Source: Candidatus Celerinatantimonas neptuna (GTDB lineage: Bacteria; Pseudomonadota; Gammaproteobacteria; Enterobacterales; Celerinatantimonadaceae). Taken from it: a stretch of 64,000 nucleotides of DNA. Under the pieces are notes generated by a model that had not been told where the DNA came from, did not search any database, and worked only from the letters and a program-made list of their open reading frames with translations. The stretch's first letter is position 1, and each line of letters starts with the position of its first letter. Positions 1-9,681 of this stretch are shown one piece after another. The stretch lies in NCBI GenBank assembly GCA_911810475.1, contig OU461276.1:1083501-1147500 (forward strand), read 5' to 3'. The position numbers and the translations under genes were made by a program.

Positions 1-185
1 TAAGTATCCATACTACGTTCAAATAGACAATGGATTAATCCTCTTAAAAAATAACCACAAGCAGAATAGATGAACCACAATAAACCCCACTGCGATTCCA
101 AGTAATATAAATGATAGTCGAAGAATAAAAAATGACGTAAAGAGGATATAAAGAACCGTAAAAAGAATAAAAACAAACCGCAGAG

Positions 186-218
186 CAGGTATTCATTTCA
201 CTTAGAAATGAATACCTG
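186..218 (-). terminator. Candidate terminator downstream of trpS
   Basis: A perfect 14-bp inverted repeat (186-199 with 205-218) has a 5-nt loop. It starts 9 bp after the trpS stop. On the minus strand it is followed, after a few bases, by a T-rich stretch. Position and shape fit an intrinsic terminator closing the trpS transcript. The T-run is not immediately adjacent, so strength is uncertain. Bases 1-185 show no gene. Confidence 0.6.
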
Positions 219-227
219 AAAATGACC

Positions 228-1229
228 TCAAGCAGGAACAAATCCCAGGGCATCATAAACCGAAGCGAGCACAACAGATGCTTTTTCTCTGGCCTGAAAA
301 GCGCCTTTGACCATAACTTCATGAAGTGCAGTTTCATCCTGTCGCAGCTCCTGATAGCGAGTCTGAACAGGTTCAAGCATTGCAATAACAGCCGCAGCCG
401 TATCTTTTTTCAAATGGCCATACATCTTATCTTCATAATATTCAATAAGTTTATCCATCGAGTCTCCGGTTGAAATCGACAACAGCATGAGCAGGTTCGA
501 GACGCCCGGTTTCTTAATCGGATCATAAAATATACACGCATGTTCATCTGAATCAGTCACTGCCGATTTGATCTTCTTCTCAATCTGTTTTGGCGTGTCA
601 TTTAACAGAATAAATGCCTTCGGATTATCATCTGATTTAGACATTTTTTTCGATGGATCCTGTAAAGACATAACTTTAGCACCCATCTGAGGAATAAACG
701 GCTCAGGAATAGTAAAAATGTCGCCATATAAATTATTAAAACGAACTGCTATATCCCGGGTTAACTCCAAATGTTGCTTCTGATCTTCGCCGACAGGCAC
801 ACGGGTCGCCTGATAGAGTAAAATATCAGCCGCTTGTAGTACCGGATATCCATATAAGCCGACGTTGATATTATTAGCATTTTTGGCTGATTTATCTTTA
901 AACTGGGTCATTCGACTCAACTCGCCCATTTGGGTATAACAGTTCAGAACCCATCCTAATTGAGCATGCTCCGGAACATGAGACTGAACAAAAATGGTGC
1001 TTTTTTGGGGGTCAAGACCGCAAGCCATATACATTGCCAGCCCATCGAATGTCCGTTCTCGCAGTAGTTTCGGATCCTGACGAACCGTAATTGCATGCAA
1101 ATCAACCATCATAAAATAGCAATCGCAATTTTGCTGCATAGGTAGCCACTGATGAATTGCCCCGATGTAGTTTCCTAACGTTAAATTACCAGAAGGCTGA
1201 ATACCACTGAGAACAACAGGTTTAGTCAT
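228..1229 (-). CDS. trpS: Tryptophanyl-tRNA synthetase
   Basis: Charges tRNA-Trp with tryptophan in the cytoplasm as a class I aminoacyl-tRNA synthetase. The 333 residues match the usual bacterial length. The N-terminus has the family opening [17 protein letters not shown], which contains the HIGH-like site, and the KMSKSD loop that binds ATP is near residue 195. It is the last gene of the aroK-to-trpS run, 10 bp after gph, the arrangement seen in many enteric and marine gammaproteobacteria. The ATG start fits the conserved N-terminus. Confidence 0.98.
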   Translation of the reverse strand: MTKPVVLSGIQPSGNLTLGNYIGAIHQWLPMQQNCDCYFMMVDLHAITVRQDPKLLRERTFDGLAMYMACGLDPQKSTIFVQSHVPEHAQLGWVLNCYTQMGELSRMTQFKDKSAKNANNINVGLYGYPVLQAADILLYQATRVPVGEDQKQHLELTRDIAVRFNNLYGDIFTIPEPFIPQMGAKVMSLQDPSKKMSKSDDNPKAFILLNDTPKQIEKKIKSAVTDSDEHACIFYDPIKKPGVSNLLMLLSISTGDSMDKLIEYYEDKMYGHLKKDTAAAVIAMLEPVQTRYQELRQDETALHEVMVKGAFQAREKASVVLASVYDALGFVPA

Positions 1230-1239
1230 TGGCTTTTTC

Positions 1240-1932
1240 CTACATTACCGACGGATGAATCAAGATATTTTGAATTGAATCGAATTGATCAATAGCCCAG
1301 TCAGGCTCACTCTCCTGAATCGGAACTCCATAGTTATATCCATATGTCACGCCGATACTCGGACATCCTGCTGCCTTAGCCGCTAAGATGTCATTGCGAG
1401 AATCTCCAACCATCAGCATTTGCTCTGGATTGAGTTGTCGTTTCTCCAATACATATTGCAATGGAAATGGATCCGGTTTTCGCTTTTCAAGCGAATCGCC
1501 ACCCAAAACCACATCAAAATAATGGCTTAATCCCAACTGTTCTAATAAAGGAGAAGTGAAATCAAACGGTTTATTCGTCACAACCGCCAAGGGCAGGTTT
1601 TGCGTCTGCAGCCATTGCAGAGTCTCAACAACACCATCATATGGTTTAGTATTGACACACAAGTTTTGAGCATAGAGTCGGTCAAATTTTGCTTTAGCGT
1701 CTTCATAGAGTGTGTCACTTAGATCATTTGCAACAAACTCACTGCCACTCAAAGCTCTTTTGACGAGCATCGGGACACCGTTACCAACCCACTGATGAAT
1801 CAATGCCATATCAAATGTGTCACGATTAAGCTCTTCAAGCATCAGATTAATAGCTAACGATAAGTCTGGGCCACTGTCAATTAAGGTGCCATCTAAATCA
1901 AATGATACCGCTTTTATTTGATCTAACTTCAT
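1240..1932 (-). CDS. gph: Phosphoglycolate phosphatase
   Basis: HAD-superfamily phosphatase that removes 2-phosphoglycolate, for example that formed during DNA repair. HAD motif I ([13 protein letters not shown]) is near the N-terminus, motif II is around VVTNKP, and motif III/IV is KPDPFPL followed by [12 protein letters not shown]. At 230 residues it has family length. Its start overlaps the rpe stop by 4 bp (ATGA), which implies translational coupling, and trpS follows 10 bp later. The rpe-gph-trpS context supports Gph over other HAD enzymes. Confidence 0.95.
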   Translation of the reverse strand: MKLDQIKAVSFDLDGTLIDSGPDLSLAINLMLEELNRDTFDMALIHQWVGNGVPMLVKRALSGSEFVANDLSDTLYEDAKAKFDRLYAQNLCVNTKPYDGVVETLQWLQTQNLPLAVVTNKPFDFTSPLLEQLGLSHYFDVVLGGDSLEKRKPDPFPLQYVLEKRQLNPEQMLMVGDSRNDILAAKAAGCPSIGVTYGYNYGVPIQESEPDWAIDQFDSIQNILIHPSVM

Positions 1933-2600
1933 ATGGATTCCAATGCCTCTCGCATGCCAGAAATCGCCTGATGATAATCTGGCTGATTAAAAATCGCAGA
2001 TCCGGCCACAAAGGTATCAGCACCTGCAGCTGCTACATGTGCAATATTAGCCGCACTCACTCCTCCATCAACTTCCAGACGAATCGAGCGACCACTATCG
2101 TCAATTCGCCGACGAACCGATGCAATTTTATCGTAAGTTGAAGGAATAAATGATTGACCACCAAACCCCGGATTCACAGACATTAATAAGATCTGATCTA
2201 CTTTGTCCATGACATAGTCTAAATAATACAATGGCGTTGCCGGATTAAAAACCAATCCACATTTGCATCCATGATCTTTAATCAACTGCAAAGAACGATC
2301 AATATGTTCACTCGCTTGCGCATGGAAAGTGATCGTCGTTGCCCCGGCCTTCGCAAAATCGGGAATAATGCGATCAACAGGTTTAACCATCAGATGAACA
2401 TCAATAGGCGCGCTAATTCCATAATCTCTTAATGCCTGACAGAGCATCGGCCCAAAAGTCAGATTTGGTACATAGTGATTATCCATTACATCAAAATGGA
2501 TTTGATCCGCTCCTGCGGCAAGTACAGCTTCAACATCGTCACCTAACCGGGCAAAATCGGCAGATAAAATTGAAGGAGCAATATGATAAGGCATTTTCAT
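1929..2600 (-). CDS. rpe: Ribulose-phosphate 3-epimerase
   Basis: Interconverts ribulose 5-phosphate and xylulose 5-phosphate in the pentose phosphate pathway. It is a TIM barrel with the signatures [14 protein letters not shown] at the N-terminus, [17 protein letters not shown] (metal-binding His and Asp), [10 protein letters not shown], and EVDGGV. Length is 223 residues. It lies between dam (86 bp upstream) and gph (4-bp overlap). The start could be the first Met or the Met two codons later; both are compatible with the family. Confidence 0.97.
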   Translation of the reverse strand: MKMPYHIAPSILSADFARLGDDVEAVLAAGADQIHFDVMDNHYVPNLTFGPMLCQALRDYGISAPIDVHLMVKPVDRIIPDFAKAGATTITFHAQASEHIDRSLQLIKDHGCKCGLVFNPATPLYYLDYVMDKVDQILLMSVNPGFGGQSFIPSTYDKIASVRRRIDDSGRSIRLEVDGGVSAANIAHVAAAGADTFVAGSAIFNQPDYHQAISGMREALESI

Positions 2601-2686
2601 GAAGAGTTACCATCGAGCCCAAAGAAAAGAGCCCAATTTTAACGCAATTTGAAGCCATAGGCCAAACCTGGTCGATATTTAAAGGA

Positions 2687-3511
2687 TTAGCAGGTCTTTG
2701 AATGATACAGAGCCAATAATTCATTGACTTTAATGCGCTCTTTACCTTTTCGGCTAATGGTTCGCCTGACTTGAAGAGAGCTCAGTGAAGCAGCATGATA
2801 AATCTGCCGGGTAAAATCTAATTCGTGATTACTAATCAGAACCGTAGCACTTTTCTCCCGACTGACCCATTCAGCAAGTTGAGCGAGCCGCTTTTGTTCC
2901 GCCTGGCCAAAACCACCACTGCTATAACTGGTAAAACAGGCCGTATGACTCAGTGGTGCATAAGGTGGATCACAATACACAACATCCCCCTGATTAACCC
3001 GCCCAAACGTTTCTTCATAGTTGCAACAAACAAACTCTGCCCGGCGAGCCTTTTCCGCAAAGATCTCTAATTCATTTTGAGGAAAATAAGGCTTTTTATA
3101 CCGGCCAAACGGGACATTAAAACCACCCGATTTGTTATACCGGCATAAGCCGTTATATCCATGACGATTCAGATATAGAAAAAGTAGAGACCGAAAATAC
3201 GGATCCTGACTCTGATTAAATTCATTTCTCAGAGCATAATAGCAATCCGCCTCGTTCTTTGCTGATACAAAAAAAGCTTTAGCATCAACAATAAAACGCT
3301 CCGGATTATCTTTAAGCAAATTATAAAGATTAATGAGATCAGCATTGATATCGGTTAGCAAGTATTTGGAATAATCCGTATTTAGAAATACTGAACCGGC
3401 TCCGATAAAAGGCTCAATGAGTACATCAGCTTCAGGAAGATGTCGGCGAATCGCATCGATTAGGTGATATTTACCACCAGCCCACTTCAAAAATGCTCGG
3501 GTCTTTATCAT
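2687..3511 (-). CDS. dam: DNA adenine methylase, GATC-specific
   Basis: Methylates adenine in GATC, directing mismatch repair and timing replication initiation. The AdoMet-binding motif FLKWAGGKYHL is at residues 8-18 and the catalytic DPPY is near residue 180. Length is 274 residues. It lies 28 bp downstream of damX in the classical aroK-aroB-damX-dam-rpe-gph-trpS order, which argues for the housekeeping Dam and not a phage or restriction enzyme. Confidence 0.97.
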   Translation of the reverse strand: MIKTRAFLKWAGGKYHLIDAIRRHLPEADVLIEPFIGAGSVFLNTDYSKYLLTDINADLINLYNLLKDNPERFIVDAKAFFVSAKNEADCYYALRNEFNQSQDPYFRSLLFLYLNRHGYNGLCRYNKSGGFNVPFGRYKKPYFPQNELEIFAEKARRAEFVCCNYEETFGRVNQGDVVYCDPPYAPLSHTACFTSYSSGGFGQAEQKRLAQLAEWVSREKSATVLISNHELDFTRQIYHAASLSSLQVRRTISRKGKERIKVNELLALYHSKTC

Positions 3512-3539
3512 TGCTTTTCGCCGATTGCCACTATCAATA

Positions 3540-5114
3540 TTATTGTTGTTTCAATTCAAACTGAACTTGTTTAAACGACTTAAGCAAACTCGCCTGCCCT
3601 TTAGCTTTCAACAATCTCTGTTGTTTCAGAGCATCTGCACGCGTTGGATAATCACCACGAATAACCTTATAAAGAATTCGCGTACTTCCCTGGAAAGGAT
3701 AAACCCAAGCATCAGAAGAATGGGACATTTTACGGACGAATTCCTGAGCAGCCTGTAATGAGCTAAAAGCGCCCAACTGCAATGTATAGTGACGAGCAGA
3801 TTTTGCGTTCAACACGCTTTCAGTATCGTGCTCTGGATGACTTATCATGGCTTCTTTAGAAGTCATTTTAGATTGTTCAGGTGATTTCACAGTTTGAGTG
3901 ACTTGCGGCTTGGTATTGACTGTAACCTGAACTTTATCTGATGCCTTCAGCTTAGATGCAGAAACAGACTCATTTTGCGATTCAGATTTGCTTGATTCGC
4001 CTGAGGCCATTTTATCGTCATCTTTTTGTTGAGCTTTAAGTAATTCATTAACAACAGAACCATCAACAACAACCCGCTTTTGACCAACTTCCGGAACCTC
4101 TTGTTTAGAAATGGTTTTCTCAGTGATAGGCTTTGGTAAAGTCGCTGTATTATCTTGAGCAGCACCAGCCGATGGCGTAGTATTACCAGACAGATCAGAG
4201 GTATTCGGACTTGCTTTCTGCTTATCTTTATTTGTAGGCAAAACCACCGGAATATTAACGTTGGGTTGCCCGTTGGATACCTGTTCTGTAGCAGGTGTCG
4301 TACTTTCGCCAGAGTGATTTAAAACTTGCACTAACAATCCTGCGATAGCAGCAACTAACACTGCAACCCCACCCCATAAAGCATAGGGTTTCCGTTTACG
4401 TTGATTCTTCGATTCTTCTGCCATATTCGCTGCTCCTGAAATAATCTGCTCAACCATTAAATTGATGGATCTGGGATTTCCCAATGCAGTTTCAATACGT
4501 TGTTCTATTGCCTCACGATTTGCTACGCTCGCTTTATAATCCAAAAGATCAAAAAGTTCTGAAACAAAAACGTCAGCTTCTTCATGATCTAATGCTTCAA
4601 CTTCCAATACCAAAAGTTCTAGCATCGACAGGTTATTTTTACGAGCAAACTGCTTGGATGTTAATGACGAAAACAGCACAATATTGAGTGCATGTCGATA
4701 ATTATGGGAATATTTTTTAACGAGCTCAAATAAGTCATCAAAAAATGTTTCTGATAAATTCTCAGCCTGGTCAATAATCAGCAGCAGTGGAGCTACTGAC
4801 ACATCCATATTCCGTGACAGACTTTCAAAAAGAGGATCTTCAGCGTTGAACAATGGGTCATTTAGCCACTGTTTTAACAGCTTTTCACGTAGATACTCAT
4901 CGCTGTATCCAGGCTCAATTGACAACCATGCCTGATTTGTAAAATCTGCTCTTTCGAGCAGATTTTCTGCAATAGTGGTTTTCCCTGCACCTGGCTCACC
5001 ATGAACCAGAATAACCTGAGATTCAAAACGGATTAAAGTTTCCAGCCGATCAAGTAAATGATGCTGACTTGGTAGTTCAACTATCGTTGATAGAGCAGCG
5101 CTGTGCATAGCCAT
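3540..5114 (-). CDS. damX: Cell-division protein DamX (AAA ATPase plus SPOR domain)
   Basis: Inner-membrane division protein that localises to the septum. The N-terminal half has an AAA-type ATPase fold with Walker A GEPGAGKTT near residue 40 and a Walker B-like LLLIIDQAEN. A single membrane helix (ALWGGVAVLVAAIAGLLVQV) is near residue 250. A low-complexity Ser/Thr/Lys/Gln-rich periplasmic linker follows, and the last ~75 residues form a SPOR domain (YTLQLGAFSSLQAAQEF) that binds denuded peptidoglycan. I chose the ATG at 5114, which overlaps the aroB TGA, over an upstream TTG. E. coli DamX also has a cytoplasmic part, but the ATPase domain here is more complete, as in Vibrio-type proteins. 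Confidence 0.92.
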   Translation of the reverse strand: MAMHSAALSTIVELPSQHHLLDRLETLIRFESQVILVHGEPGAGKTTIAENLLERADFTNQAWLSIEPGYSDEYLREKLLKQWLNDPLFNAEDPLFESLSRNMDVSVAPLLLIIDQAENLSETFFDDLFELVKKYSHNYRHALNIVLFSSLTSKQFARKNNLSMLELLVLEVEALDHEEADVFVSELFDLLDYKASVANREAIEQRIETALGNPRSINLMVEQIISGAANMAEESKNQRKRKPYALWGGVAVLVAAIAGLLVQVLNHSGESTTPATEQVSNGQPNVNIPVVLPTNKDKQKASPNTSDLSGNTTPSAGAAQDNTATLPKPITEKTISKQEVPEVGQKRVVVDGSVVNELLKAQQKDDDKMASGESSKSESQNESVSASKLKASDKVQVTVNTKPQVTQTVKSPEQSKMTSKEAMISHPEHDTESVLNAKSARHYTLQLGAFSSLQAAQEFVRKMSHSSDAWVYPFQGSTRILYKVIRGDYPTRADALKQQRLLKAKGQASLLKSFKQVQFELKQQ

Positions 5115-6190
5115 CAACTTAATGCTTGTAAAACCCGATGGATATCTGCTTCACTCAAGCGATCATCAACCTGAGCAGAGCCGATAGATGTTGGCAAAAT
5201 AACTCTTAGTTGTTGATTCAGCACCTTTTTATCTCGCATCATATGTTTCATAAAATCAACCAGTGTCATTTCTTGTGGTGGCTGAACAGGTAAACCGACC
5301 CGAACTAACAAAGCACGGATTCGTTCAACTGAAGCCTGATCGAGAAGTCCTAAATGATTTGCTGCAATCGCCGCCATCACCATACCGGCCGCGACAGCTT
5401 CACCATGCAACCAATTACCATACCCCTGATGGGCTTCAATTGCATGACCGAACGTATGGCCGAGGTTTAAAAGCGCCCGAATACCTTGTTCGGTTTCATC
5501 TTTAGCAACCACTTCAGCTTTGATCTCACAGCAACGTCGAATAATAGTCGTCACAGCCTGAGGTTCCAGTCGATGGATTTCATCCAGATGTGATTCAATC
5601 CAGGCAAACAATTCACTGTCATAAATGATGCCGTATTTAATCACCTCAGCCATACCCGCGCGATACTCACGCTCAGGAAGTGTTTTTAAGCAATCGATAT
5701 CAATAACAACGCTCCGGGGCTGATAGAAAGCACCGATCATATTCTTACCCAATCGGTGGTTAACAGCCGTTTTACCACCAACTGACGAATCAACCTGTGC
5801 AAGAAGTGTCGTCGGAACCTGAATAAAAGGGATACCACGCTGATAACATGAAGCCGCAAAACCAGCCATATCACCAACAACGCCGCCACCTAGAGCAACA
5901 ATCGTCGTATCCCGGCTATGTCTGTTCTCTAGCAATGCTGTATAGATATTATCCAGAACATCGCTGTTCTTATATTGCTCACCATCGGGTAATTCTACAA
6001 CATCGACCTGATAATCAACCAGAGCCTGCCTGAGCGTTGCCAAATACAACGGACCCACCGTTTCATTGGTAACCACCATGATTTGTTTCGAATGAAGTGC
6101 TTCCTTAAAAAAATCGGGCTGTGCCAATAGGCCAGGCCCGATTGAAATAGGATAACTTCGATCACCTAATGCAACGGTTAATCTTTCCAT
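5114..6190 (-). CDS. aroB: 3-dehydroquinate synthase
   Basis: Second step of the shikimate pathway: converts DAHP to 3-dehydroquinate using NAD and a divalent metal. Visible signatures are DGEQYKN, the NAD-binding [13 protein letters not shown], the [19 protein letters not shown] block, and the metal-ligand region GHTFGHAIE. Length is 358 residues. It is 9 bp after aroK and overlaps the damX start, so these genes are probably co-transcribed. Confidence 0.98.
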   Translation of the reverse strand: MERLTVALGDRSYPISIGPGLLAQPDFFKEALHSKQIMVVTNETVGPLYLATLRQALVDYQVDVVELPDGEQYKNSDVLDNIYTALLENRHSRDTTIVALGGGVVGDMAGFAASCYQRGIPFIQVPTTLLAQVDSSVGGKTAVNHRLGKNMIGAFYQPRSVVIDIDCLKTLPEREYRAGMAEVIKYGIIYDSELFAWIESHLDEIHRLEPQAVTTIIRRCCEIKAEVVAKDETEQGIRALLNLGHTFGHAIEAHQGYGNWLHGEAVAAGMVMAAIAANHLGLLDQASVERIRALLVRVGLPVQPPQEMTLVDFMKHMMRDKKVLNQQLRVILPTSIGSAQVDDRLSEADIHRVLQALS

Positions 6191-6199
6191 ATGATTACT

Positions 6200-6718
6200 C
6201 TAGAACCCTAGTAGCTCAATGATTTGATTAGCGACAGATTTTGCACTTTGATCATCAGTAACAACCCGATAATCAGCAATTTCTTCATATAAAGGTGTGC
6301 GTTCTTTAGCCAATAACTCCAAACGATCCCGAGGATCTTCGCAGTTTTGCAATAATGGCCTACGCTTGTCCCGCTGGGTCCGCGCATACTGCTTATCAAT
6401 AGATGTTTCCAAATAGACCACGATACCGCGGGCAGAAAGGCGATTACGATTTTCTTTGCTTTTTATACACCCCCCTCCAGTGGCTAAAACGATCCCCTGC
6501 TCTTGAGTCATATCATCAATAACAGTTTCTTCACGAACACGGAATCCATCTTCACCTTCAACATCAAAGACCCATGAAATATCAGCACCTGTACGCCGTT
6601 CTATTTCACTATCAGTATCATGGAACTGCATGTGTAGCTGTGAAGCCAAATGACGTCCAATCGTGCTTTTGCCTGCACCCATTGGACCAATTAAGAAAAT
6701 ATTACGTTTTTCAGCCAT
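6200..6718 (-). CDS. aroK: Shikimate kinase I
   Basis: Phosphorylates shikimate at the 3-OH with ATP. The P-loop [12 protein letters not shown] is at residues 11-22, the shikimate-binding DTDSEIE and GGG (ATGGGCI) follow, and the lid RDKRRPLLQ is near residue 117. The 172 residues fit AroK. It is first in the aroKB-damX-dam run and downstream of pilQ, as in E. coli (hofQ-aroK). The 177-bp gap upstream (6719-6895) shows no gene and probably holds its promoter. Confidence 0.97.
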   Translation of the reverse strand: MAEKRNIFLIGPMGAGKSTIGRHLASQLHMQFHDTDSEIERRTGADISWVFDVEGEDGFRVREETVIDDMTQEQGIVLATGGGCIKSKENRNRLSARGIVVYLETSIDKQYARTQRDKRRPLLQNCEDPRDRLELLAKERTPLYEEIADYRVVTDDQSAKSVANQIIELLGF

Positions 6719-6895
6719 GTCTCTACATTAACAATCTATTGCGTCAATTCTTCCCCCCCGCTTATCATCCCGCGGAGTACCGTCATACCAACCTTTACAT
6801 ATTGTATCAAAGATCAGGTGCGCGATTATCTCAGTTTGCAGACTATTTTGGCAACAGGAAAATCAACCTGTTCGATTGATTTCAACAGAACCACT

Positions 6896-8521
6896 CTACT
6901 TTACGATCCTTGGCGTCACAAATATCAGCAATTCATTTCGCCTAGTCACATTGGCTGTATGACGAAATAAAGCTCCGATCCCAGGCAAATTGCCAAGAAA
7001 AGGAACCCGGCTTACGACCTTACTCTGTTGCTGCTGGTATATTCCTCCCAACACAATCGTTTCACCACTTTTGAGCTGTACCCGGGTCTGTATTTCCTGA
7101 GTATTTATTGCAACGGCACGCCCTGTTGGTGTATCAACCGCCTCCCCTTCACTATTCTGAGTGATTAATAGTTCCAGAATAATGTGGTTATCGGGGGTAA
7201 TCTGAGGTGTAACCTTCAAACTGAGTACAGCTTTTTTAAAGGTCACAGATGTCGCCCCGCTGGCAGCCGACTCAACATAAGGAATTTCACGGCCTTGCTC
7301 TATATATGCCGATTGTCTGTTAGTCGTCGTGATTCTCGGATTAGCGATAATCTTTCCTTTATTCTCTTGCTCAAGCGCTGAAAGTTCAAGACCTAGTTGA
7401 TTACTATTACCCAATTTCGCCAATTTAAATGCAATTTGACTCGTTGGCGCAACAACCGGAAGCAGGATATTTAAATGGTCACCGGTCCCATTCTGACTCA
7501 ATGGGTGAGCCCCAATCTGCCAGTGGATCCCTAATTCCTGAGTAATATCATCATGAACCATCACCATTCTTGATGAAATAGCAACTTCCCGAACAGGGAT
7601 ATCTAACCCACTTAACAGCTGCTTTATTCGCTCGATATGATCAGGTAATGCTCTGACCAGCAACATATTAGTGCGCTTATCTCCTGAGATCGTTGCTTTT
7701 GTCAATAACAGATGATGAGTCATCGTTTTCAATAATTTCACCATATCGCTCACTCTGGCATATCGAATCGGCAATGAGACACTCTCTAACGGCTTTAGTT
7801 GTTGTGCTATTTTTTGTTCTTTAAACCGCAGTTGTTGTCGCTTAAGCAAGGAGCTAAGCGGCTCAACAAGCCAGATACGATGTTGTTTTTGTGCATGCAA
7901 ACCGCAAATATTAATAATGGCCTGAAACGCCCTGTGCCACCGGACATGATGCAATTCTATCGTTACACTCTGGTTGACTTCACCCCGAATTAATAAATTG
8001 TCACCATTTAAGCGACCCAGCCACTGTAATAATTGCTCTGCAGGAAGATGATGAACTGATAGTGAAATAAATTTTGAATGATCAATGCGGTGTTGCCTGT
8101 GAATAATCAGCTGAAAATCCTGCTTCTGAAGCTGCCCTTTTGCCTGAACCGGAAAATTAAAATTTAACTTGAGCAGGTGCTCTTCAGGCTGCCACGTTGC
8201 CTGAGCCACATACAATGTAAGTTGCTTTAACTGCTCAGTTGTTATTGACTGCAAGCGTGGTAACCACAAACTAAGAGTTTTACCATGAATGCTCATCTGA
8301 TAATCACGCACAGACTGATCAAAAACCAGCACAATTTTTTGCCCCTGGTCGCCTCCTTTAATCTGTTTCAATCGAATCCCCCACGATGCAGTATGAGCAA
8401 CTGAAGCCATCCCAAAAAACAGAAGTATTAAAAGGAAGACTCGACATCTAAACGACAAGATATTTTGGTTTTGATATTGAAAAATTTGATATTGTTGAAT
8501 GTAATTTTTTTGACCATCCAT
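6896..8521 (-). CDS. pilQ: Type IV pilus secretin PilQ (HofQ-like)
   Basis: Outer-membrane secretin through which type IV pili or the DNA-uptake pseudopilus pass. A hydrophobic signal segment (VFLLILLFFGMASVAHTAS) lies at about residues 30-48. An AMIN-like region, a secretin N domain and a C-terminal secretin core ending RVPFLGNLPGIGALF follow. Length is 541, shorter than Pseudomonas PilQ and longer than E. coli HofQ. The ATG at 8521 has a GGAAG ribosome site 7 nt upstream but overlaps pilP by 94 bp. A TTG at 8458 would sit just before the signal peptide and is the alternative. Confidence 0.9.
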   Translation of the reverse strand: MDGQKNYIQQYQIFQYQNQNILSFRCRVFLLILLFFGMASVAHTASWGIRLKQIKGGDQGQKIVLVFDQSVRDYQMSIHGKTLSLWLPRLQSITTEQLKQLTLYVAQATWQPEEHLLKLNFNFPVQAKGQLQKQDFQLIIHRQHRIDHSKFISLSVHHLPAEQLLQWLGRLNGDNLLIRGEVNQSVTIELHHVRWHRAFQAIINICGLHAQKQHRIWLVEPLSSLLKRQQLRFKEQKIAQQLKPLESVSLPIRYARVSDMVKLLKTMTHHLLLTKATISGDKRTNMLLVRALPDHIERIKQLLSGLDIPVREVAISSRMVMVHDDITQELGIHWQIGAHPLSQNGTGDHLNILLPVVAPTSQIAFKLAKLGNSNQLGLELSALEQENKGKIIANPRITTTNRQSAYIEQGREIPYVESAASGATSVTFKKAVLSLKVTPQITPDNHIILELLITQNSEGEAVDTPTGRAVAINTQEIQTRVQLKSGETIVLGGIYQQQQSKVVSRVPFLGNLPGIGALFRHTANVTRRNELLIFVTPRIVK

Positions 8522-8799
8522 GTATGAGCTTCCAACTGATCGCCAACGCGAATATTTAGATAATTTTTAAGGTGAACACGCAAAAAGGCGTAACGGTGTC
8601 CCTGACTACTGAGCATACCCAAATAATGCCAGTATGAAACAGGGCAGTAATCTGAATGGTTGACCGATGAATACATAGCCGACCGGATATTGTGCTGATT
8701 CACTTGCAAATGATTTAGAAACGGATCTCTGGGGGCACAGATAACACATCGGCAAAACACCAACACTAATAAACACGTGGATTTCATTTTCATACCCAA
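8428..8799 (-). CDS. pilP: PilP-like pilus assembly protein
   Basis: Small periplasmic protein of the PilP/HofP type, which links the inner-membrane PilNO complex to the secretin. Visible: a short N-terminal hydrophobic segment (STCLLVLVFC), the RDPF motif typical of mature PilP, and a C-terminal beta-rich section with VGDQLEAHTWMVKKI that resembles the PilP fold. The 123 residues are shorter than classical PilP (about 175). The first codon is TTG with AGGT 7 nt upstream; ATG codons follow at 8793 and 8787. The call rests largely on gene order. Confidence 0.72.
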   Translation of the reverse strand: MGMKMKSTCLLVLVFCRCVICAPRDPFLNHLQVNQHNIRSAMYSSVNHSDYCPVSYWHYLGMLSSQGHRYAFLRVHLKNYLNIRVGDQLEAHTWMVKKITFNNIKFFNIKTKISCRLDVESSF

Positions 8800-8825
8800 G
8801 CTATGACCTGTTTAACTTTTTTGGC

Positions 8826-9236
8826 TTAACGACGAATGAGCCGGGCCACAATTTTAAGCACACCAGTACGATTTTGCGTAGTAATCGTCATTTGTCTGAT
8901 ACGGTAATTACCAGTCTGTTTATCGTACTGTTGCAACCAGTCAACTAATTGCTGAAAATGACCGTGCAAGTAAACAATGGTCGTCTCCCCCCGGATATCT
9001 AAACGCTGTATCGTTAATGGCATTTTCATTAACCACGCTAAAGTGCCTTTATGCACAACTCGATGATGAGGCAAATTTGCAGAACGAGCATTTTCAAGCA
9101 CAATAAATTGCTGATGGATCCTTAACATAGCGCTATGTTCGTTATTCCATTGAAATAATAAAGCTAATAAAATAATAACTGCGATACCGGCAAACAATGC
9201 AGACGATGTATAAGATAAATTCAACCTAATTTTCAT
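8826..9236 (-). CDS. pilO: PilO-like pilus assembly protein
   Basis: Inner-membrane protein with one N-terminal helix (SALFAGIAVIILLALLFQW) followed by a short periplasmic domain. Its place between pilN and pilP identifies it as the PilO/HofO equivalent. Sequence conservation in this family is low, and at 136 residues it is well below usual PilO size (about 200). The ATG at 9236 overlaps the pilN stop by 11 bp. A longer upstream reading (to 9272) overlaps pilN more and lacks support. Confidence 0.68.
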   Translation of the reverse strand: MKIRLNLSYTSSALFAGIAVIILLALLFQWNNEHSAMLRIHQQFIVLENARSANLPHHRVVHKGTLAWLMKMPLTIQRLDIRGETTIVYLHGHFQQLVDWLQQYDKQTGNYRIRQMTITTQNRTGVLKIVARLIRR

Positions 9237-9681
9237 GGTTAACCTTAAGCTGCATCGTAAATCGTACAGCATTTTTGAAATTCTCTAACCCAGATAACTG
9301 AACCATGTTCACCTGTGGTTGTTTCTTCAGTCTGTTTAAGAACTGCCTGACCATTTTCTTTGTCTGTGCAACGCCCCAAATTCTGATCTGATAAGGTTTA
9401 AGTCTGAGTTTGGTCAGATAAGCCTTTTGCGGTAATGTCCTGCTCAAAAGTAACAGTAAATGCCGCCAATGAGGCCTGTGAACCTGAACCGCTCGCAAAT
9501 CCTTTGATTTAATACGGGATTTGGCCCTGTTAAGAACCTTTTGCTGAGCCGACTGTATCTGATTCAGTGAAATATTATGAAAAGCTAATCCGGCAACTAA
9601 TATCCAAAGTAACAACACCAATCGACCTGATACTTGCATGGTTCGTTTTGGCTCAAACTCAACAAAATTAAATCCGCTCAT
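9226..9681 (-). CDS. pilN: PilN-like pilus assembly protein
   Basis: Begins MSGFNFVEFEPKR, matching the PilN N-terminal pattern (a short cytoplasmic NLLPWR-like tail that contacts PilM). A membrane helix (LVLLLWILVAGLAFHNI) and a periplasmic ferredoxin-like domain follow. Length is 151 residues. The ATG at 9681 overlaps the pilM TGA (ATGA), which decides the start. It should form the inner-membrane alignment complex with PilM, PilO and PilP. Confidence 0.78.
   Translation of the reverse strand: MSGFNFVEFEPKRTMQVSGRLVLLLWILVAGLAFHNISLNQIQSAQQKVLNRAKSRIKSKDLRAVQVHRPHWRHLLLLLSRTLPQKAYLTKLRLKPYQIRIWGVAQTKKMVRQFLNRLKKQPQVNMVQLSGLENFKNAVRFTMQLKVNHEN

Noticed and set aside
44..385. 113-codon minus-strand frame at the window start
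   Set aside because: It overlaps the trpS 3' end in another frame and spans its terminator hairpin; no family resemblance.
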